A stretch of DNA of 10,369 bases from Treponema sp. (lineage in GTDB: Bacteria > Spirochaetota > Spirochaetia > Treponematales > Breznakiellaceae). The stretch's first letter is position 1; every line of letters starts with the position of its first letter. The DNA is taken from contig JAISZE010000133.1 of the NCBI GenBank assembly GCA_031269405.1, forward strand, positions 1-10,369, given 5' to 3'. Under the pieces are notes generated by a model. The model was not told the origin of the DNA. It searched no databases and saw only the letters and a program-made list of their open reading frames with translations. Both the position numbers and the translations under genes were made by a program. Shown in pieces: positions 6,856-10,369 of the stretch.

Positions 6856-8196
6856 ATGGCAGTGATAAAAGATCTGGCCCAGGTAAACGCGGAACTCCAG
6901 GAACAGAAGGAGAGGGCTGACACAGTCGATTTCAAGATGGTCACCTTTTCCCTTGCCGGGAAGGATTACGGGGTGGATATTATGAACCTCAAGGAAATCG
7001 CCAAGGCGGACAAATTTACCTATGTCCCCAATGCGGCTTCCTTTGTCCGGGGGGTGTATAACCTCCGGGGGGACATTATCCCCATCATCGACCTCAGAGC
7101 CTTCTTTCATCTGCCTATAGACAAAAAAGCGGACGGCCTTGAAAACATGCTTATCCTCCGTATCGAAGACCACGTCTACGGGACCATCGTAGACAAGATC
7201 GACAAGGTAGTGGGAATCAATTCCGACAGCATCCAACCCCCCCATCCCATATTCGGGGATATTAACATCAAGTTTATCAGCGGCGTAGTGGAAAAGCAGG
7301 GGGATCTCTACATCATCCTGGATGTGATCAAGATATTTACCCAGAACAAGGAAGAAGAGCAGAAGCCCCGTCCGGCAATTGCCGAAAGCAGCGGCGGGGC
7401 AGGGTATTTCAGTCCCCCCCAGGAGGCCGAATCGCTGGCGGAAGAAAAAGCCGCTGTTACCGATTCGGCTATCGGCTTTATCAAAGAAAACCTCCCGGCG
7501 CTCAAACAGTTTTACCCCAGCGAGGTCAACGATGAGTGGCTGCGCCGGCGTTTTGCCGATTGGAGCGGGACCCGGTCAGGCGAGGGGCTTCAGCTTAAAA
7601 ACGCCTCTGACGCTGAAGAATACCTGGCTGGTTTTTATTCACCCTGTTCAGGCCGTTTCTGGGATGACGAGTACGCCGCTATGGTAAAGGGTTTCCTGCC
7701 CGAACTGAGTTCCAACAATATCCAGGTATGGAACGTTGGCTGCGGAAAGGGCTATGAATCTTTTTCGTTTGCATGTATACTAAGATCCCGTTATCCTCAA
7801 GGGCATATCAAGATATGGGCTAATGATAATGATATTATGTCCATATCCCAGGCCCCGAATATGATTTTCGATCTGGACGAGATGCCGGAATACTGCCGGA
7901 GCTTTATGAGCAAGGGGCGGAACGGGTATAGTTTCAATCAGACTGTCAAGGATTCGATAGTTTTTGAATACCATGATATTCTGAATGATAACCCTCTGCC
8001 GGATCTGGATATTATTCTGGCAAGGGATATATTGTCTTTTGTTCCTGTTCAGGAACAGCAGAAGCTCTGCGCCGGTTTTGCCGAAAAGCTAAAAGGCCGG
8101 GGCGTGGTTTTTCTGGGTATGAACGAAGTAATGCCTGGGAATGAATGGCGAAATATCGGGCGGGAGCCTGTTTCTGCTTTTATGCAGAACGGATAG
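6856..8196 (+). CDS. cheW: CheW coupling protein fused to a CheR-like domain
   Basis: A 446-residue adaptor that links CheA P5 and receptors in the array. The CheW domain is about 25-165, with typical PNAASFVRGVYNLRGDIIPIIDLR (58-81) and FISGVVE (140-146). A charged, low-complexity linker runs to about 200. Residues about 200-440 form a CheR-like methyltransferase fold: VWNVGCGKGYES (291-302) is the SAM-binding loop, WANDND (321-326) the ribose-binding strand, and LARDILSFV (388-396) stands for the CheR CRNVL motif. Key positions differ from active CheR: TGEEPYS has become KGYESFS and RN has become RD, though D324 is kept. The usual CheR receptor-methylating activity is therefore doubtful, and a structural array role is more likely (inference). 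Such CheW/CheR-like fusions are known in Treponema. Shine-Dalgarno CGAGGAA lies at 6844-6850, five bases before the ATG. The 3' half is more AT-rich than the CheW half. Confidence 0.93.
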   Translation: MAVIKDLAQVNAELQEQKERADTVDFKMVTFSLAGKDYGVDIMNLKEIAKADKFTYVPNAASFVRGVYNLRGDIIPIIDLRAFFHLPIDKKADGLENMLILRIEDHVYGTIVDKIDKVVGINSDSIQPPHPIFGDINIKFISGVVEKQGDLYIILDVIKIFTQNKEEEQKPRPAIAESSGGAGYFSPPQEAESLAEEKAAVTDSAIGFIKENLPALKQFYPSEVNDEWLRRRFADWSGTRSGEGLQLKNASDAEEYLAGFYSPCSGRFWDDEYAAMVKGFLPELSSNNIQVWNVGCGKGYESFSFACILRSRYPQGHIKIWANDNDIMSISQAPNMIFDLDEMPEYCRSFMSKGRNGYSFNQTVKDSIVFEYHDILNDNPLPDLDIILARDILSFVPVQEQQKLCAGFAEKLKGRGVVFLGMNEVMPGNEWRNIGREPVSAFMQNG

Positions 8197-8226
8197 TGTT
8201 TAGTACACAGTGAAAGGAGCATTTGT

Positions 8227-8712
8227 ATGAGAGTTGAATACATTAATCCCTTTGTCGAAGCGGCCTTTAATGTGCTCAAGGATGTCCTGGGTACCGATGT
8301 CAAACGGGGGGATCTGTACCTCAAATCTTCAACCATGAAAATTATGGGCGTAGCCGCCCTGGTTGGACTCGCCGGCGACGTGGAAGGCCGTGTTCTTTTC
8401 GATATGAACAAGGAAACGGCGCTTTTTGTGGTAAGCGCCATGAACGGCGAGGAATTCACAGCAATGGACGAAATGGCCAAAGCCACCATCCAGGAGCTGG
8501 CCAACATGATCACCGCCCAGGCGGTAACAAAACTTCACGATCTTGGTTTCAAATTCGACCTTACCCCGCCGGCCCTTTTTACAGGCGATAATATGGAGGT
8601 ATCCAGCAACATGGGGAAAGACGTGGAAGCCCTCATTGTCCCCATGGAGCTTGGCCCTGGGGGCAAGAACGGAAAAATCGAGATCAACGTCGTTATTCGG
8701 GAAAGAATGTGA
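8227..8712 (+). CDS. cheX: CheY-P phosphatase CheX
   Basis: A 161-residue cytoplasmic phosphatase of the CheC/CheX/FliY family that dephosphorylates CheY-P and so ends the motor signal. The catalytic E-x-x-N motif is E90-L-A-N93 in the helix ATIQELANMITAQAV, as in Thermotoga and Borrelia CheX. There is a single such motif, which fits CheX rather than two-site CheC. The C-terminal half carries the expected beta segments, including PPALFTGDN and the final IEINVVIRERM. It has a strong Shine-Dalgarno, AAAGGAG at 8213-8219, seven bases before the ATG. It is 30 bases downstream of the cheW fusion and surely in the same operon. In Treponema pallidum, T. denticola and Borrelia, cheY comes next; here a tRNA-Val begins 31 bases after the stop. 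Confidence 0.95.
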   Translation: MRVEYINPFVEAAFNVLKDVLGTDVKRGDLYLKSSTMKIMGVAALVGLAGDVEGRVLFDMNKETALFVVSAMNGEEFTAMDEMAKATIQELANMITAQAVTKLHDLGFKFDLTPPALFTGDNMEVSSNMGKDVEALIVPMELGPGGKNGKIEINVVIRERM

Positions 8713-8713
8713 A

Positions 8714-8741
8714 CTAACGCTCCTTAACGGAGCGCGGTTAG
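8714..8741 (+). other. Hairpin between cheX and tRNA-Val
   Basis: CGCTCC at 8718-8723 pairs with GGAGCG at 8729-8734 around a 5-base loop. The stem can extend with CTAA 8714-8717 to TTAG 8738-8741 across a three-base bulge. No T-run follows, so it is not an intrinsic terminator. It could protect the 3' end of the che mRNA or mark a processing point before the tRNA (inference). Confidence 0.5.
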
Positions 8742-8743
8742 CG

Positions 8744-8817
8744 GGGCGGTTAGCTCAGTTGGTGAGAGCACTAGCTTGACATGCTAGGGGTCGTGGGTTC
8801 AAGTCCCCCATCGCCCA
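8744..8817 (+). tRNA. tRNA-Val (anticodon GAC)
   Basis: A full cloverleaf of 74 bases. Acceptor GGGCGGT pairs with ATCGCCC (one G-T), the D arm has GCTCAGTTGGTGAGAGC, and the anticodon stem CTAGC/GCTAG holds loop TTGACAT with anticodon GAC. The T arm is GTGGG TTCAAGT CCCCC with one wobble, and the discriminator is A8817. CCA is not encoded. It lies just after cheX with no obvious promoter of its own and runs straight into an intrinsic terminator, so it is probably transcribed with the che operon or from an unseen internal promoter. Confidence 0.97.
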
Positions 8818-8859
8818 ATCCCCTCATTTCCTCTAAATAGGAAATGAGGGGATTTTTTT
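8817..8859 (+). terminator. Intrinsic terminator after tRNA-Val
   Basis: A 15-bp perfect stem (8817-8831 with 8840-8854), with an 8-base loop TCTAAATA, runs into a seven-base T tract (8853-8859). It starts at the tRNA discriminator base, so it ends both the tRNA and, most likely, the che transcript. Being near symmetrical, with an A-rich start, it is oriented for rightward transcription. Confidence 0.93.
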
Positions 8860-8887
8860 GCCTTGCGCCTTTTTCCGGCAGCCTGAA

Positions 8888-8905
8888 ATCCCGCTCCGGC
8901 GGGGT
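8888..8905. other. GC-rich hairpin between terminator and LRR gene
   Basis: ATCCCGC (8888-8894) pairs with GCGGGGT (8899-8905), including one T-G pair, around loop TCCG. No clean T-run follows on either strand. Its role is not evident. Confidence 0.35.
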
Positions 8906-8939
8906 TGTTAATTCAAAACCTCTGCGGCTGCTTTCGCTT

Positions 8940-8960
8940 GCGGAAATCCCGTGTTTCCGC
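8940..8960. other. Perfect hairpin in leader of LRR gene
   Basis: GCGGAAA (8940-8946) is the exact complement of TTTCCGC (8954-8960) around a seven-base loop. It overlaps a possible GTG start at 8951 and ends 14 bases before the preferred ATG at 8975. It could affect translation of the leucine-rich-repeat gene or be chance. Confidence 0.4.
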
Positions 8961-8974
8961 CGATAATCTACCAA

Positions 8975-9805
8975 ATGGGTAAAATAGCATTTACGGGAAT
9001 CCTGATTTTCATCCTCAACTTCCCCCTTTCGGCCCAAAAAGGGATGAAAATCACCGTCGAAGAGCATAACGGTTCCCTTACCATTATCAGTTCCCAGGGA
9101 AGCGTCAGGGAGCTTGTTATCCCTGATACGATCAATAATATGCCCGTTACGGCCATAGGCGAAGGGGCTTTTACCCGAAAGGGGCTGACCAGCCTGGTTA
9201 TCCCGGACAGTGTGACGGTTATTGGAGATCAGGCTTTCTCTTTTAATGAACTCACAAGCCTGGTAACCGGCAGCAATGTAAGGACCATAGGCCAGAAAGC
9301 CTTTTTTTCCAATAAACTGGAGAATGTCGTCCTGGGTGAGGGCCTGGCCGCCATAGGTATGGGGGCTTTTGCGCTAAACAATATATCGGAAATTTCCATT
9401 CCCAACAGCGTAACTGCTATCGGAGCCTATGCGTTCTACTTCAACAAGCTCAGAAACCTCACTATCCCAGACAGCGTCGGCTCCCTGGGTGAAGGGGCGT
9501 TTTCTACCAACAGGCTCCATACGGTGGTTATAGGCAGCGGGGTAACGAAAATAGGCGATGGCGCCTTTTATAACAACCAGCTTACGGGTATTACGGTTCC
9601 CGGAGGCGTCAGCGACATGGGCAAAAGGGTCTTCGAGAGCAGGATAACCCAAAAATCATCCCAGCTCCCGGTAGATTATCTAGACGAAAAAGGGGAAATC
9701 ATCTATACTACAGCCGATAATTTTGATACATTTTATACTTCAACAGGGAAAAAACCGGGAAAATATACCTTTTCCCGTGAAGAAGGCTGGCAATTTGAAG
9801 AATAA
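8975..9805 (+). CDS. BspA-like leucine-rich-repeat secreted protein
   Basis: A 276-residue exported protein of the LRR_5 (BspA-like) type, which in treponemes and oral bacteria is linked to surface binding and adhesion. Numbering is from the ATG at 8975. The signal peptide MGKIAFTGILIFILNFPLSA is about residues 1-20 with no lipobox Cys, so a signal peptidase I substrate. From about residue 71 there are seven consecutive repeats of very regular 22-residue length (the last shorter), pattern L-x-x-h-x-h-P-x-x-V-x-x-I-G-x-x-A-F-x-x-N-x. One less regular repeat precedes them. The C-terminal tail, with FDTFYTSTGKKPGKYTF and a final GWQFEE, looks like a recurrent Treponema LRR-protein tail (from memory). 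The start is uncertain: a GTG at 8951 would add eight residues, and neither start has a clear Shine-Dalgarno; 8975 gives the best signal peptide. It appears to be monocistronic, between a terminator and a promoter. Confidence 0.85.
   Translation: MGKIAFTGILIFILNFPLSAQKGMKITVEEHNGSLTIISSQGSVRELVIPDTINNMPVTAIGEGAFTRKGLTSLVIPDSVTVIGDQAFSFNELTSLVTGSNVRTIGQKAFFSNKLENVVLGEGLAAIGMGAFALNNISEISIPNSVTAIGAYAFYFNKLRNLTIPDSVGSLGEGAFSTNRLHTVVIGSGVTKIGDGAFYNNQLTGITVPGGVSDMGKRVFESRITQKSSQLPVDYLDEKGEIIYTTADNFDTFYTSTGKKPGKYTFSREEGWQFEE
9185..9643 (+). repeat. Tandem 22-codon leucine-rich repeats
   Basis: The coding sequence contains seven in-register units of about 66 bases, beginning LTSLVIPDSV, LTSLVTGSNV, LENVVLGEGL, ISEISIPNSV, LRNLTIPDSV, LHTVVIGSGV and LTGITVPGGV. 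The conserved core is IG-x-x-AF. The units are diverged at DNA level, so they are an old protein repeat rather than a recent DNA duplication. Confidence 0.85.
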
Positions 9806-9814
9806 GCCAGGCAT

Positions 9815-9877
9815 CCGCACAGGGCGGGGGGCTGGCAGGCAGCAGGATGCGTTGTGTCCGCTGCCTGATCCGTGCGG
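9815..9877. other. Long imperfect inverted repeat after the LRR gene
   Basis: The outer arms CCGCAC (9815-9820) and GTGCGG (9872-9877) enclose inner arms CAGGCAGC (9836-9843) and GCTGCCTG (9860-9867). GGA/TCC (9845-9847, 9857-9859) can extend the inner stem past a bulged A. No T-run follows. It may end the LRR transcript with help from Rho, or be a dispersed palindromic element. Confidence 0.5.
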
Positions 9878-9894
9878 TATTCGTTGTGGGCCTA

Positions 9895-9923
9895 TTGACA
9901 AAATTTAATCGAATTGATATCTT
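9895..9923 (+). promoter_or_regulatory. Sigma70-type promoter of the tRNA-Thr/rpmG/secE operon
   Basis: A consensus TTGACA (9895-9900) is separated by exactly 17 bases from TATCTT (9918-9923), which is near consensus. The spacer is AT-rich. Transcription would start near 9930, about 23 bases before the mature tRNA-Thr. The strength suits a stable-RNA and ribosomal-protein operon. Confidence 0.8.
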
Positions 9924-9952
9924 ACCAGAACGTTGAAAAGTCAGCGTTTTGT

Positions 9953-10025
9953 GCCCTTGTAGCTCAGTTGGCAGAGCATATCCATGGTAAGGATAAGGTC
10001 ATCAGTTCGATTCTGATCGAGGGCT
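9953..10025 (+). tRNA. tRNA-Thr (anticodon GGT)
   Basis: A 73-base cloverleaf. Acceptor GCCCTTG pairs with CGAGGGC (one T-G), the D arm is GCTCAGTTGGCAGAGC, and the anticodon stem TATCC/GGATA holds loop ATGGTAA with anticodon GGT. The T arm is ATCAG TTCGATT CTGAT and the discriminator is T10025. CCA is not encoded. It is the first product of the operon leading to rpmG. Confidence 0.97.
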
Positions 10026-10070
10026 GGCAAAAACGCCTGTGTTTATGAGCCTGGCGGAAGGGGAAAAGAT

Positions 10071-10244
10071 ATGGCGAGCAAAAAGACGGCAGTTGAACTT
10101 ATCGCGCTTCAGTGCAGCGAATGTAAGCGGCGGAACTATACGACAAAAAAAAACCGGCGGAACACCCAGGAGAAGCTGGTATTGAACAAGTATTGTCCCT
10201 TCGACCGGAAGCATACGCTGCACAAAGAGACGAAGGTTAAATAA
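10071..10244 (+). CDS. rpmG: 50S ribosomal protein L33
   Basis: A 57-residue protein of the large ribosomal subunit, near the E site. It is of usual family length, starts [20 protein letters not shown] and ends [11 protein letters not shown], the typical L33 tail. The zinc-ribbon knuckle C15-x-x-C18 is intact, while the second knuckle is C42-P-F-D45, so the fourth ligand would be Asp or absent. This CPxD form is common in bacterial L33. The Shine-Dalgarno is GGAAGGGG (10056-10063), seven bases before the ATG. It sits between tRNA-Thr and tRNA-Trp, the conserved order ahead of secE and nusG. Confidence 0.96.
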   Translation: MASKKTAVELIALQCSECKRRNYTTKKNRRNTQEKLVLNKYCPFDRKHTLHKETKVK

Positions 10245-10250
10245 AGATTG

Positions 10251-10323
<73 letters not shown>

Positions 10324-10353
10324 GGATTTGAGTGTAGAGTAAAAGAGGATACT

Positions 10354-10369
10354 ATGGGCAAGATTGTTC
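10354..10369 (+). CDS. secE: Preprotein translocase subunit SecE (start only)
   Basis: Only the first five codons (MGKIV) and one base are in the window; the gene runs off the right edge. The Shine-Dalgarno AGAGGA lies at 10344-10349, four bases before the ATG. The call rests on the conserved order rpmG, tRNA-Trp, secE, nusG, not on protein features. Confidence 0.65.

Noticed and set aside
8744..8860. Integration site of a mobile element at tRNA-Val
   Set aside because: No integrase, no repeated tRNA 3' end and no foreign gene block is visible in the window.
8771..9067. 98-codon minus-strand open frame ending GGLEPTTPSMSS
   Set aside because: The peptide is the well-known spurious translation of an antisense tRNA, here tRNA-Val.
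9185..9643. CRISPR-like or tandem DNA repeat
   Set aside because: The 66-base periodicity is a protein-level leucine-rich repeat; the DNA units are diverged and have no spacers.

Overview
The window looks like chromosomal core sequence from a spirochaete, most likely a Treponema of moderate G+C. The evidence is a cheA, cheW-cheR-like and cheX run in spirochaete order. The CheW protein carries a C-terminal CheR-like domain, a fusion known from Treponema, and the CheA dimerisation domain is unusually long. The signal-peptide-bearing probable outer-membrane proteins and the short BspA-like leucine-rich-repeat protein also fit that group. The host identification is inference from gene content; no rRNA is present to confirm it.

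Layout. Bases 1-334 hold no recognised gene, only an AT-rich stretch and several inverted repeats. A plus-strand RNB-family exoribonuclease (best start 383, stop 2308) runs tail to tail, with no spacer, into a two-gene minus-strand operon (4333 to 2309) of exported, probably outer-membrane, beta-rich proteins of unknown function. A 97-base divergent intergenic region separates this operon from the chemotaxis operon. That operon holds cheA (4431-6827), the cheW/cheR-like fusion (6856-8196) and cheX (8227-8712). It is followed by tRNA-Val(GAC) and a strong intrinsic terminator (8817-8859). No cheY follows cheX, although cheY is next in the Treponema and Borrelia operons I know. A BspA-like leucine-rich-repeat secreted protein (about 8975-9805) comes next. 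A near-consensus sigma70 promoter (9895-9923) then opens a translation and secretion cluster: tRNA-Thr(GGT), rpmG (L33), tRNA-Trp(CCA) and the first codons of a gene that is secE by synteny.

How the parts work together. CheA is the histidine kinase, the CheW fusion couples it to chemoreceptors and is probably a structural part of the array, and CheX is the CheY-P phosphatase. The response regulator must be encoded elsewhere. The strongest points for follow-up are the fusion protein with its altered methyltransferase motifs, the extended CheA P3 domain, the replacement of cheY by a tRNA and terminator, the missing Shine-Dalgarno at cheA, and the uncharacterised envelope-protein pair divergent from chemotaxis. 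I did not find a clearly new multi-gene system such as a defence island, CRISPR array or mobile element.
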